A stretch of DNA of 26,405 nt from an uncultured Parabacteroides sp. (lineage in GTDB: Bacteria; Bacteroidota; Bacteroidia; Bacteroidales; Tannerellaceae), in the NCBI GenBank assembly GCA_900552465.1, contig URZO01000064.1:1-26405 (forward strand), given 5' to 3'. The notes below the pieces were generated by a model, which saw nothing but the letters and a program-made list of their open reading frames with translations, made no database searches and was not told the origin of the DNA. Each line of letters starts with the position of its first letter. The stretch's first letter is position 1. The position numbers and the translations under genes were made by a program. This document shows, one piece after another, positions 6,601 through 14,122 of the stretch.

Positions 6601-9462
6601 ATGGATTACAATGTAAGGTACAACATAGACATCAATGGAGCTAAGGCGGCTCAATCACTAAATCAATTCGCTAATACAGTTCAAGGGACAATTCCACCAA
6701 TAATAAAAAAGCTGGATCAATTACAAAAGCAAATAAACAGCGTTGCAAGAACATACAACCAGCTAAACAGAACGATAAGCAAACCCAAATCAATACGCTT
6801 CCAAGTCGATAAAGGTATCAATTCCCAGCTAAGAAATATCCAAAAGCAAATCAACAGTATCAAAGGAAAAACAGTAACAATAAAGGCCAAACAAATCAAT
6901 AGCGGAACATCTGGGAAATCATTATCATATAATAAAGGTACTCGCACGTATAGAGGTGGCAACACAATGTTAGGCTTTCCAACGATAGGAATGATGGGTA
7001 CGTTAGCGGCTGGATATGGTATTGGTTCTATTGTCAAGGATTTTTCCCAGTACGAGAACACAATGACTACAGTTAGGAGTATTCTCAAAGCCACAGACAA
7101 TGATGCGTTGACGTTTAACAACCGTTTCTCGGAAATGTCCCAGATCGTCCGTAATGTAGGCGTTGATACTAAATTTACGACAACTGAAGTAGCGGGGGCA
7201 ACTAAGTACTTAGCAATGGCAGGATTGAGAATCAAGGATATTAATAACAGTATCTTACCAATCGCAAACCTTGCCACAATATCAGATACCCCACTTGATC
7301 GTATTGCTGATATTGTTACGAATATTCAAACAGCATACGGCATTGATTCAGGGAAGATGGGACAGGTAGCCGATATACTTGCTATGGTAACAGCATCCAG
7401 CAATACAACAATACCAGAGATGGGGGAAGCGATGAAATTTGCCGCCCCAATAATGTCTATTGCGGGAACTTCATTCAATGAGGCAGCTTCAGCCATTGGA
7501 TTACTTGCAAATGCAGGAATTAAGGGAACGTTAGCCGGAACGAACCTTAGACGCATGATGACAAGGTTACTAAGCCCAACCAAGAAAGGACTGGAAGTAC
7601 TTGACAAATACAAAGTATCATTGTATGAGTTAGATAAAATAACTGGAAAAACAAAGATCAGATCATTAACCGACATCTTTACACAATTCAAAGACAAAGA
7701 CTTAAGCGTTCAGGATATTCAATCAGTATTTGATGTTATTGGCGGTAATGCGGCCAACAATATCTTATCATCACTTAAATCCCTTCCAGAACTTAACGCA
7801 AGATCATTAACATCAACTGGATTTGCGTCAATGGTGGCCAAACAGAAACAAGACGAAACACTTTCCGGTCAATGGGCAAAGGTTACTTCCCAATTCACTG
7901 AAACGGGATTAAAGGCAATAGAACCGCTTGCGCCTGAAATCAAGTCAATGCTTAATGATCTTACAAAAACATTAGCTAAGCCGGAAACAGTTGATGCATT
8001 ATCCCAGATAGGAAGCAATATACTATTGTTAACAAGGTCATTAGGTGAACTAAGTAAATGGGTGATGGATAACTGGAGTTGGATCGGTGATCTTATTGTT
8101 GGCGGTATATTGTTTCAACAAGTAAATAGAATAAGTGACAGTTTTCTCAATACAACTGGCAGTACTAAGTCTTTATCCAGCGCATTAGGAGGCATGAACG
8201 GAAAGATTGGAGCAATCCCTACATTAGTTGAGGCTGCCATTGCCGCATTGACTTTATTTGCTGGAAAAGTATATTTGGCGAAAAACGCAACAAATACCGC
8301 ACTGGATGGAATACAGAAAAAAATGGATGAGCTTCAGCCAGGATTCGCAAAAAAAGATGAGGGGAATAACAAAGGAGAAAAAAATAAAAGCTATTGGGAA
8401 TCAATTGGTTTTTCTCACCTGGGAGGCCTCAACGGTCAGGGAGATGTAGATCAACTAACCCAATATGCGAAGGTACTAAATAAGCGTGGGGAGGAAGCTG
8501 CAACCGTTGATTATACCAATTCACAAGACTTTTTTAAAGGCTTGGGAAACTTACCAACCTCAACAGCGTTAGAGGCATTAAAGGCAAGACGTACCTGGAT
8601 CGAAGCAATGAAGCAAACGTCTTTATATACGCTCTCAAACACAAAGAATAGAGCCTTACCATATCAAGGAAGAACGATCACAGGAAAGACACCAGACCAA
8701 TTTACGCCAGAAATCGCAGAAAGTTCAAATGAATATACGAGCCGCTATAATGCATCAATGGATCAATACAAAGTTCTGGATAATTTGCGTATCGACTTTA
8801 TGGAAAAAGTCTTGAAAAATAAGGCTATTAGCACGGCAGAGGCTTTCAAATTATTAAAATACGAAACCGGAATTGATCCTACATTCAAAGGTGAAAAACT
8901 CACTAACGATCAGAAGAAAGCGAAGATAACAGAGGGAATCAACCAGATGAGGGAGAAAGGAATATACGATACCCGATCAATGAATTTCTTCCAGAATGCA
9001 ATACCAGATTATCTTAAAGACGCTTCGTATAATTTACCAATATTTCCCAATAAAGACGTTCGGATTGATCCAACAAAGGGAACAATCCAAGATCGTATTA
9101 ATTCGTTCACAAAAAAACGAACTTCAGCTGATGAAATAATTGAACAAAATTATCGCCATTATGAAAAAGTAGATGAAAATGGCAATAGATTTCAATTTTC
9201 TGAACGTCAAGACCTCGGTATTTCTCCAGAGGAAAGGGCAAAAAAAGAACAGATAATGATGAATCTCACGAAACAATATATCAATGGAGATGGTAACAGC
9301 GCAATGAGAGAACCCATGAAAACACAATCACCAACTATTCATTGCGACAGCTTAATCAGTATTGGTACAGTAACAGGTGCAGAACTTAATGACATTGAAA
9401 AATTCAAAGATATGCTAACCCAGGCATTGATTGAATTACAGAAAGATACAGAATTGGCATAA
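6601..9462 (+). CDS. phage tail tape measure-like protein (TP901 core)
   Basis: 953-aa protein with the TP901-type tape measure core at about 150-415 (conserved TKFTTTEVAGATKYLAMAGL, then NTTIPEMGEAMKFAAPI and GIKGTLAGTNLRRMM). Before it lie a coiled-coil-like, Gln/Asn/Lys-rich stretch (30-95) and a Gly-rich hydrophobic segment (123-145); two further hydrophobic stretches lie near 495-506 and 535-556. The C-terminal 370 residues are hydrophilic and not recognised. In phages such proteins span the tail lumen, set tail length and help DNA entry. Here there is no tail tube, chaperone, baseplate, capsid or portal gene nearby. The frame is intact and is followed by its own terminator, so it looks like a single-gene transcription unit. 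It may modify a helper phage's tail or interfere with it; decay of a prophage is the alternative. Confidence 0.9.
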   Translation: MDYNVRYNIDINGAKAAQSLNQFANTVQGTIPPIIKKLDQLQKQINSVARTYNQLNRTISKPKSIRFQVDKGINSQLRNIQKQINSIKGKTVTIKAKQINSGTSGKSLSYNKGTRTYRGGNTMLGFPTIGMMGTLAAGYGIGSIVKDFSQYENTMTTVRSILKATDNDALTFNNRFSEMSQIVRNVGVDTKFTTTEVAGATKYLAMAGLRIKDINNSILPIANLATISDTPLDRIADIVTNIQTAYGIDSGKMGQVADILAMVTASSNTTIPEMGEAMKFAAPIMSIAGTSFNEAASAIGLLANAGIKGTLAGTNLRRMMTRLLSPTKKGLEVLDKYKVSLYELDKITGKTKIRSLTDIFTQFKDKDLSVQDIQSVFDVIGGNAANNILSSLKSLPELNARSLTSTGFASMVAKQKQDETLSGQWAKVTSQFTETGLKAIEPLAPEIKSMLNDLTKTLAKPETVDALSQIGSNILLLTRSLGELSKWVMDNWSWIGDLIVGGILFQQVNRISDSFLNTTGSTKSLSSALGGMNGKIGAIPTLVEAAIAALTLFAGKVYLAKNATNTALDGIQKKMDELQPGFAKKDEGNNKGEKNKSYWESIGFSHLGGLNGQGDVDQLTQYAKVLNKRGEEAATVDYTNSQDFFKGLGNLPTSTALEALKARRTWIEAMKQTSLYTLSNTKNRALPYQGRTITGKTPDQFTPEIAESSNEYTSRYNASMDQYKVLDNLRIDFMEKVLKNKAISTAEAFKLLKYETGIDPTFKGEKLTNDQKKAKITEGINQMREKGIYDTRSMNFFQNAIPDYLKDASYNLPIFPNKDVRIDPTKGTIQDRINSFTKKRTSADEIIEQNYRHYEKVDENGNRFQFSERQDLGISPEERAKKEQIMMNLTKQYINGDGNSAMREPMKTQSPTIHCDSLISIGTVTGAELNDIEKFKDMLTQALIELQKDTELA

Positions 9463-9466
9463 AAAT

Positions 9467-9504
9467 AAAATCCTCACCTACATTAGATAGATGGGGATTT
9501 TTTT
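9467..9504 (+). terminator. terminator of the tape measure gene
   Basis: AAAATCC (9467-9473) pairs with GGATTTT (9495-9501), and the run of seven T ends at 9504. It begins 5 bases after the stop codon. The loop is long (21 bases) but can pair further inside. Confidence 0.6.
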
Positions 9505-9788
9505 GTATCTTTTTTAATTCCATTCTGATAAATTAGAGAAAGATACAAGTTGTTGATAATTAGAGGAATTGATATAAATATTATTTTTCAAATTGTCACA
9601 TAATAGCTTCGTTGTGCATAAGTTTTACCATATTTGCTCACTAAAATAACAAAATAATGCAAATAACCGCAATCTTGTATTCTTTTATTATTTATTAATT
9701 ATTGCAATTTTCTAAATGATAGGAAAATAACACAATAAGGATTACCGGCTTTTCTTATGTATGCGTCATTTACATGATGTAGCGAGAC

Positions 9789-9826
9789 AGAAAAAAACCG
9801 CTATCCCAGTCAAGGAATAACGGTTA
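9789..9826 (-). terminator. terminator of the 97-aa/84-aa operon
   Basis: On the minus strand, AACCGTTATTCC pairs with GGGATAGCGGTT (small mismatches), followed by a run of T. It lies about 35 bases after the stop of the 84-aa gene and has the form of an intrinsic terminator. Confidence 0.75.
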
Positions 9827-9860
9827 AGCAAAAGTCAAAATATTATGTAGTATCGGTAAT

Positions 9861-10115
9861 TTATTTTCTGATCCCCAATGATTTCAAAGTGGGGATTGGC
9901 GCACCCTTGATTTTGTAGAATCTTTCAGTTTTATTGCTGATATTCTTCGTAAACGAATCGTAGCCATTTTCTGCAGCAAAGTCGCCTATATATCTGGAAG
10001 ACGTAACATTAAGCCCTACCTTTTCCATTATTTTGGCCACTTCGTTGTGGTGCATGATTGATTTGAAACCTAATGATTCCCTTCTCCATTCGGGAATATA
10101 CAATTCTCTTTTCAT
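9861..10115 (-). CDS. unknown small protein (84 aa)
   Basis: Not recognised. It is basic, starts MKRELYIPEWRRESLGFKS, and has a helical stretch HHNEVAKIMEKVGLNV followed by SSRYIGDFAAENGYDSF and a Lys-rich end (KIKGAPIPTLKSLGIRK). The arrangement could suit a small nucleic-acid-binding protein, but no motif proves this. Its ATG overlaps the stop of the 97-aa gene by 4 bases, so the two are translationally coupled, and a terminator follows 35 bases after the stop. This argues that both are real genes. Confidence 0.7.
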   Translation of the reverse strand: MKRELYIPEWRRESLGFKSIMHHNEVAKIMEKVGLNVTSSRYIGDFAAENGYDSFTKNISNKTERFYKIKGAPIPTLKSLGIRK

Positions 10116-10405
10116 AGCCCTTTCCAGAATTTAAGACACAAATAATGCGTGTGATCGTTTTCCAGCAATAAGGCAGTAAAGCCATCATACCCAATCGAAT
10201 CTAATACACTATTGGCCATGTGATAGGCTTTTCTTACCTGATCTTTTCGCATATATATCGGAAAAACAATGTCGTAATTTGATAAATTAGAAAAAGACGC
10301 TTCGTGTACGAAAACGCCATAAGATTCAAGTCGTACCAGCATATCACCGTACAATTTTCGTGATAAATTTATGGCTTTAATGTTGATATTTTTTATTTCG
10401 TTCAT
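10112..10405 (-). CDS. unknown small protein (97 aa)
   Basis: Not recognised. It has mixed alpha/beta composition with no signal peptide or membrane segment. Readable features are a helical start (NINIKAINLSRKLYGDMLVRLESYG), a strand-like YDIVFPIYM, and a C-terminal half DGFTALLLENDHTHYLCLKFWKGL. It is the first gene of a two-gene unit overlapping the next gene by 4 bases. A -7 box at 10523-10530 and an 11-bp hairpin at 10437-10482 lie upstream, so the unit has a structured leader. Its place between phage-like cargo and a toxin-antitoxin pair suggests accessory cargo; function unknown. Confidence 0.72.
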   Translation of the reverse strand: MNEIKNINIKAINLSRKLYGDMLVRLESYGVFVHEASFSNLSNYDIVFPIYMRKDQVRKAYHMANSVLDSIGYDGFTALLLENDHTHYLCLKFWKGL

Positions 10406-10436
10406 AGTTATATTGTGTTAGTTTTTTGTAAAAGAA

Positions 10437-10482
10437 CCCCACATATCACCCTGAAGGAAGGACAGAGAAAAGATATGTGGGG
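10437..10482 (-). promoter_or_regulatory. leader hairpin (possible attenuator) of the 97-aa/84-aa operon
   Basis: CCCCACATATC (10437-10447) and GATATGTGGGG (10472-10482) are perfect 11-bp arms with a 24-base loop. Read on the minus strand, the second arm is followed by TTCTTTT, so it could act as an intrinsic terminator in the leader, between the -7 box at 10523 and the ATG at 10405. An operator role is also possible. Confidence 0.55.
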
Positions 10483-10522
10483 GAGAATATGAAGTACCTT
10501 TCTTGCGGAAAGGCAGAAGATG

Positions 10523-10530
10523 CAAAGTTA
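10523..10530 (-). promoter_or_regulatory. -7 box of the 97-aa/84-aa operon
   Basis: TAACTTTG on the minus strand fits TAnnTTTG. It predicts a leader of about 110 bases containing the 11-bp hairpin. No clear -33 box is seen. Confidence 0.4.
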
Positions 10531-10575
10531 AGGTTTGGCTATGGTATAATTTGGTCTTTTTGATTTATGGAAAGA

Positions 10576-10609
10576 GGGATGAAAAATGAATGAATGAATT
10601 TTTCATCCC
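10576..10609. repeat. 12-bp perfect inverted repeat
   Basis: GGGATGAAAAAT and ATTTTTCATCCC are perfect 12-bp arms around a 10-base loop made of GAAT/GAAT-like units. There is no T-run on either side, so it is not a standard terminator. It lies just upstream of the predicted promoter of the 97-aa gene and may be a protein-binding site or part of a structured RNA. Confidence 0.6.
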
Positions 10610-10721
10610 CACCAGAAGGAGTACAATAATAACAATTTATAATTACAAAAAAGACATAAGTACCCTTTATCCTTTTAAATCAAAACCACCTTAACATATC
10701 CTTTATGTTAAAAATAGGTGT

Positions 10722-10862
10722 ATGGGAAGTCCTACTTTACACATACTATCTACTCGAACGATCGTAGCTTTTATGTTCCCCATGTCAATTGATATATATC
10801 CAGAAGTGAGCAAGAAATATATACCAACACCGCACGTCTCATCAATTCGTTATTACAATTAG
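10722..10862 (+). CDS. possible small protein (46 aa)
   Basis: An ATG-initiated frame of 46 codons, starting MGSPTLHILSTRTIVAFMF and then PMSIDIYPEVSKKYIPTP. It has a short hydrophobic stretch and a plausible residue mix. There is no recognised domain, no promoter and no ribosome-binding site. It could equally be chance in non-coding DNA or a fragment of a larger lost gene. Confidence 0.25.
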   Translation: MGSPTLHILSTRTIVAFMFPMSIDIYPEVSKKYIPTPHVSSIRYYN

Positions 10863-10970
10863 ATTACTATACGGTTTTTCGCTTTCGCTTAGTTTCTGTC
10901 CCTTTTCCATTCAGGCGGCTAACTTTTTAATAGGGTAAAGTAATTCATTACTTTCTTACTAAATCCAAGG

Positions 10971-11075
10971 ATAAGACGCAAGCATCATTCCTTTGTAAAT
11001 CTTTCATTTGAATTAAAAAGTCGAAACTCAAAGTTTTTTGTAGCAATGAATAAAACGCAAGCATTAATTCATTTG
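10971..11075. repeat. diverged 25-bp direct repeat
   Basis: Copies at 10971-10995 and 11050-11075 share the core ACGCAAGCAT followed by ATTC and TTTG, differing at a few bases with one indel. The copies start 79 bp apart. Their location in a long gene-free stretch suggests protein-binding iterons or remnants of a duplication. Confidence 0.5.
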
Positions 11076-11110
11076 ATAACTACTCAACAGTCCATATAAG
11101 CAAAATAGAA

Positions 11111-11128
11111 CCGGGGCATTGCCCGCGG
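11111..11128. repeat. GC-rich palindrome in AT-rich surroundings
   Basis: GGGCATTGCCC (11114-11124), flanked by CCG on one side and GCGG on the other, stands out from the AT-rich DNA around it. It may be the stem of a structured RNA or a binding site. No poly-T follows directly. Confidence 0.35.
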
Positions 11129-11229
11129 ACGTTCTTTCTTGTTTATAGAAGAATAAAGAAACAGCACTTGAAAAGTTTAAAAATCATTTTAGAGCTTTTT
11201 TATTTGATTTAAGCCTATATCTATCAAAG

Positions 11230-11401
11230 ATGAAGTTATCCCCAAACCTTGGGAAAAGTCTCTTATCTGCCATAAAACAGGTTAAAGATAAATCCCATGA
11301 TCCCTCGTAAAGTTGACAATACAGGCCAACCAGCAACAGACTGGGGTATAGCAACCTTCCAGAAGTCGTATGATCCTTATTTGAATCCTTGGCAAGTTTA
11401 A
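11230..11401 (+). pseudogene. two overlapping tiny frames, possible gene remnant
   Basis: Frame one (11230-11310, 26 aa) begins MKLSPNLGKSLLSAIKQVKD. Frame two (11297-11401, 34 aa) begins MIPRKVDNTGQPATDWGIAT and ends YDPYLNPWQV. Both have protein-like composition and overlap by 14 bases, as if one short gene had been split by a frameshift. Without homologues I cannot tell a broken gene from two coupled small proteins or chance. Confidence 0.25.
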
Positions 11402-11413
11402 TTTATACCTTCT

Positions 11414-11450
11414 ATTGCTTTTATCAAGACAAGTACTTATATTTGTACAA
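11414..11450 (+). promoter_or_regulatory. yefM-yoeB promoter and operator
   Basis: ATTG (11414-11417) and TATATTTG (11438-11445) are 20 bp apart, a good Bacteroidetes promoter. The palindrome TTGTACAA (11443-11450) overlaps the -7 box and has the TGTACA core known from YefM operators; a half-match CGTACAAG follows just downstream. This predicts autorepression by the antitoxin or complex. Confidence 0.7.
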
Positions 11451-11465
11451 TAAAACGTACAAGAT

Positions 11466-11726
11466 ATGAGAACAGCGAATTATTCAGACTTAAGAAATAA
11501 TTTAAAGAGTTACATTGATTCAGTTATAGATGACTCTGAAACCGTGATAGTGAATCGTGGCAAAGGTACTGGTGTTGTAATGATCTCCTTAGATGAGTAC
11601 AATGCCATTAAGGAAACAGAATACTTAATGTCTTCTCCAGATGACATCAAACGTATCAAAGACGGTGAAAAATTAATACATGAAGGAAAGGGCAAAAAGA
11701 TTGATATTCAAAACCTATGGAAATAA
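11466..11726 (+). CDS. yefM: YefM-type antitoxin
   Basis: Antitoxin of a type II toxin-antitoxin pair, 86 aa, Phd/YefM fold. The N-terminal DNA-binding and dimer region is clear: MRTANYSDLRNNLKSYIDSV, then VIVNRGKGTGVVMISLDEYNAIKETEYL. The C-terminal part (about 56-86), charged and probably disordered, binds and neutralises the toxin. It overlaps the toxin start by 10 bases, the usual coupling for this family. The promoter carries a TGTACA palindrome across the -7 box, which indicates autoregulation. The pair likely helps the element persist after excision. Confidence 0.93.
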   Translation: MRTANYSDLRNNLKSYIDSVIDDSETVIVNRGKGTGVVMISLDEYNAIKETEYLMSSPDDIKRIKDGEKLIHEGKGKKIDIQNLWK

Positions 11727-11986
11727 TATTTTCACCACAAGCATTAGAAGACATTGAGTATTGGAAAAAAAGCGGTAACAAAGCTATAATGAATAAAATT
11801 ACGGCTTTATTGATAGATATTCAAGCTCATCCTTTCAGTGGCATAGGTAAGCCAGAAGCACTAAAATATGATCTTACGGGCTATTGGTCAAGGCGTATCA
11901 ATTCAGAGCATAGAATCGTTTATTCGGTTCATAATGACATGATTGAGATACATATATTATCAATGAGGTATCATTATAGCAAATAA
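11717..11986 (+). CDS. yoeB: YoeB-type mRNA interferase toxin
   Basis: Ribosome-dependent endoribonuclease of the RelE/YoeB family, 89 aa, that cleaves mRNA in the ribosomal A site. The family core is intact: GIGKPEALKYDLTGYWSRRI, then SEHRIVYSV and RYHY at the end. Catalytic residues align with E. coli YoeB Glu46, Arg65 and His83 as Glu47, Arg66 and His86, so the toxin looks active. It starts inside the end of yefM and is followed by a strong terminator (11987-12028). Confidence 0.95.
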   Translation: MEIIFSPQALEDIEYWKKSGNKAIMNKITALLIDIQAHPFSGIGKPEALKYDLTGYWSRRINSEHRIVYSVHNDMIEIHILSMRYHYSK

Positions 11987-12028
11987 AAATCCTTCCCAGC
12001 ATTTCTTAAATGAAGCTGGGAAGGATTT
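11987..12028. terminator. bidirectional terminator between yoeB and the integrase operon
   Basis: AAATCCTTCCCAGC and GCTGGGAAGGATTT are perfect 14-bp arms with a 14-base loop, directly after the yoeB stop. The A/T-rich flanks suit termination of yoeB on plus and of the integrase operon arriving on minus. Confidence 0.8.
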
Positions 12029-12080
12029 AAAATTTTCATAGAAGGTTAGCATAAATAAAAAAAGAAATTATATCAATAAT

Positions 12081-12308
12081 TTAAAGTTTAGGCTGTTTTA
12101 TTAATCCATCTATAAGCCTTAATATTCTTTCATACCCATATTGAAATCCATTTTCCAGGCAAAATCTATAGGAATCATCTTTTTCCATTGCCTCAATCTG
12201 ACTTTTTTTCGCAAGTTCTATCATTTCATTGATTTGCTCGATCAAAATACTGGAGTCAACCCAAATTATATTGTTTGTTTTCATATCAATTATTTTATTA
12301 CATTTCAA
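12081..12308 (-). CDS. unknown small protein (75 aa)
   Basis: Not recognised. An acidic, mostly helical protein with the stretch DSSILIEQINEMIELAKKSQIEAMEKDDSYRF (written here in parts: a helix DSSILIEQINEMIELAKK, then SQIEAMEKDD) and an end with GFQYGYERILRLIDGLIKQ. The first ATG overlaps the stop of the 168-aa gene by 11 bases; a second ATG 8 codons further on (12284) would leave a short gap instead. It is the last gene of the integrase operon and runs towards the terminator shared with yoeB. Small helical proteins beside integrases are sometimes directionality factors, but no helix-turn-helix is visible here, so no function is assigned. Confidence 0.65.
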   Translation of the reverse strand: MKCNKIIDMKTNNIIWVDSSILIEQINEMIELAKKSQIEAMEKDDSYRFCLENGFQYGYERILRLIDGLIKQPKL

Positions 12309-12804
12309 TTAATCTATTCAACACCTTCTTTGGCAACCTTCTTTTTGCCATACAAGCCAAATAGTTATCTGACACTACAAACCCGTCAAATAACAAATCA
12401 TGCATACGATCATGCATATAGATTACAAACTGGGGATCAACATAAGAGACAAAAGTAAATGCCAAATATGCGTGTATCATTACATCCCCAGCTTCATCTA
12501 TAAAGAACAAATAATCCGGATCATCATATCCCAGTTTATTTGCATACCGATTAATCATATCCTGATTTTTATCTTTAAAGTCATCCAGGTTGTATTGTGC
12601 TGGATCAACTTTTTTCAGTTCTAAATACTTGGTTGCGTCAAATACATTAATTCCATTGATTTCTCCAAAATACAATTCTTGTAGTTCTGGATATAGTACT
12701 TCGTAGTTTTTTAAGGCCTGCAAATTAGCCGCTCCTTTACGTTGAGGATCGGTTGTAATTGGAAAATCAACTACGATACAGTTGTTACTTTTTGCTTGTT
12801 TCAT
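12298..12804 (-). CDS. unknown protein (168 aa) in the integrase operon
   Basis: Not recognised. Soluble, with an N-terminal strand NNCIVVDFPITTD, a helical middle (RKGAANLQALKNYEVLYPEL), an acidic stretch around DDFKDKNQDM, a hydrophobic core DYLFFIDEAGDVMIHAYLAF and a basic end MAKRRLPKKVLNRLIEM. The IYMHDRMHDLLFDGFV segment has several His and Asp residues that could bind metal, but no family motif is clear. Its ATG lies 20 bases inside the integrase gene and its stop overlaps the 75-aa gene, so expression is tied to the integrase. That suggests a role in integration, excision or element control. Confidence 0.75.
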   Translation of the reverse strand: MKQAKSNNCIVVDFPITTDPQRKGAANLQALKNYEVLYPELQELYFGEINGINVFDATKYLELKKVDPAQYNLDDFKDKNQDMINRYANKLGYDDPDYLFFIDEAGDVMIHAYLAFTFVSYVDPQFVIYMHDRMHDLLFDGFVVSDNYLACMAKRRLPKKVLNRLIEM

Positions 12805-14122
12805 GTTTTTTAAGTTGTTCTTGCCTATAGTCTAATATTTTTTGTGAATTAAATTCTTGCTGTTCTTCAGTATAACCAAAGTACGCATCATCTATAGTTT
12901 TTGGGCTATTTCCCATATTTTTCGCTAATTCTATTAAACTAATACCAGCATTAATCCCATGAGTCGCATAAGCGTGACGTGCTCCATACAAAGAGACAAC
13001 AGGAATCCCCAATTTCTTACATACTGATTTAATGTAATCGCTTGCCAATTGCCGAAAATATCGTGAAAGAAATTCCTGTTCTTCGGTATTTTGACATCGA
13101 TCAATAATAGGGAATACAAAGCCATTTTTGGATATGTTTTTATATTTTTCAACAATCCTTTCCGCTTCGGGACACAGAACAATGCATTGTTCTTTAATCA
13201 CTTTTCCACCAACTGTTTTCCAACGCTCTGGAAATGAGCGACCTTTAATTATATCATTTCTCTTTAAATAAATAATATCGATTGGAGCTAAACCATTGAA
13301 AAAATACGAAAAAGCAAACATATCTAAGAAAAGCTGACATTTATTCAGATCAACTTTTCTTCCCGTAATACTTTGCGTTGGCTTGTAATTGATTAATTGA
13401 AAAATTTCCTGAACGCTAAGAATTACCAGCCTTTTCTTATTTTTCTTCGTTTTTTGGGGTAAAGAATCCCAAGCATCCCAATTGATGGAAACTCCATCTT
13501 TTTTAACTTCATACAAGATTGTCTTAAGATTCCCTATACGTATATACGCAACCTTCGTCCCATTCATTCGATCTTTTCTTAGAAGGTACTGAAAAAAGTC
13601 CGATACAAACGAATTGTCCAATTGTGCATATGACAATGAATTTACATCAATATTAGCACATTGACAGAAATTCAAAAAACAATTCTTTAGGGCTATGTAT
13701 GTATTGGCTGTATTTCTGGAAGTGCGTTGTAGGCCATTTTTTATGCGCACATTATTCAACAACGAATGAATTTTTTTGTCAATTCCATTAATCACTAAAA
13801 AACGATCATTGATTGTTCCAGCATGATTTTTTGCACCGCTACGAATTAAAAATTCGTTTTTTATGCTTTCGGCGGAAAGTCTAATTCCTTTCTTCCCTAA
13901 ATCATCTGCAATTTCATAACACATTGATACCACCGGATCAATCAGTTCTTCCAGTTCTTTCTTTTGTTGAGATTTGATCGATACACATCGATTCTTCAGA
14001 TCGATATCCCACAAGGAAATCTTTTTTTGTAAAGAGATATCTTTGTACTTTTTTCCACACGCGATACGAATTTGTAACCGTCCATCTTTACAAGTGGGGT
14101 ACACACTAAATTGTTCCATCAT
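12785..14122 (-). CDS. tyrosine recombinase/integrase of the element
   Basis: 445-aa tyrosine integrase with a Bacteroidetes-type layout: an arm-binding N-terminal region, a SAM-like core-binding domain (about 115-210) and a C-terminal catalytic domain (about 235-430). The second catalytic box reads SLYGARHAYATHGI (Arg382, His383) and the likely nucleophile is Tyr414 in TIDDAYFGYT. Several usual catalytic positions differ: the first-arginine region reads FFNGLAPID with no Arg; HxxR is YxxR (Tyr379); and the LGH histidine is Asn405. IntDOT of CTnDOT is known to lack the first Arg, so this need not mean inactivity. The gene sits beside the right 23-bp repeat and overlaps the 61-aa and 168-aa genes. 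ATGATG offers two adjacent starts; the first is used. Confidence 0.9.
   Translation of the reverse strand: MMEQFSVYPTCKDGRLQIRIACGKKYKDISLQKKISLWDIDLKNRCVSIKSQQKKELEELIDPVVSMCYEIADDLGKKGIRLSAESIKNEFLIRSGAKNHAGTINDRFLVINGIDKKIHSLLNNVRIKNGLQRTSRNTANTYIALKNCFLNFCQCANIDVNSLSYAQLDNSFVSDFFQYLLRKDRMNGTKVAYIRIGNLKTILYEVKKDGVSINWDAWDSLPQKTKKNKKRLVILSVQEIFQLINYKPTQSITGRKVDLNKCQLFLDMFAFSYFFNGLAPIDIIYLKRNDIIKGRSFPERWKTVGGKVIKEQCIVLCPEAERIVEKYKNISKNGFVFPIIDRCQNTEEQEFLSRYFRQLASDYIKSVCKKLGIPVVSLYGARHAYATHGINAGISLIELAKNMGNSPKTIDDAYFGYTEEQQEFNSQKILDYRQEQLKKHETSKK

Larger units (their letters stand above)
9463..9860. other. gene-free AT-rich gap between convergent units
   Basis: About 400 bases between the tape measure stop and the 84-aa gene, which converge on it. 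It contains a terminator for each unit (9467-9504 on plus, 9789-9826 on minus). Between them is AT-rich DNA in which I see no gene, promoter or clear repeat. Confidence 0.65.
10406..11465. other. 1-kb repeat-rich region with only tiny open frames
   Basis: The largest gap in the element. It holds the leader hairpins of the 97-aa operon (10437-10482, 10576-10609), a -7 box (10523-10530), a 46-codon frame (10722-10862), a diverged 25-bp direct repeat (10971-10995 and 11050-11075), a GC-rich palindrome in AT-rich surroundings (11111-11128), two overlapping tiny frames (11230-11310 and 11297-11401) and the yefM promoter/operator. Such a region could hold an origin, a transfer origin or a non-coding RNA; none can be named from sequence alone. 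Confidence 0.6.

Noticed and set aside
8219..9327. Open frames on minus opposite the tape measure gene
   Set aside because: They are AT-rich shadow frames with no motifs, promoter or coupling to other genes.
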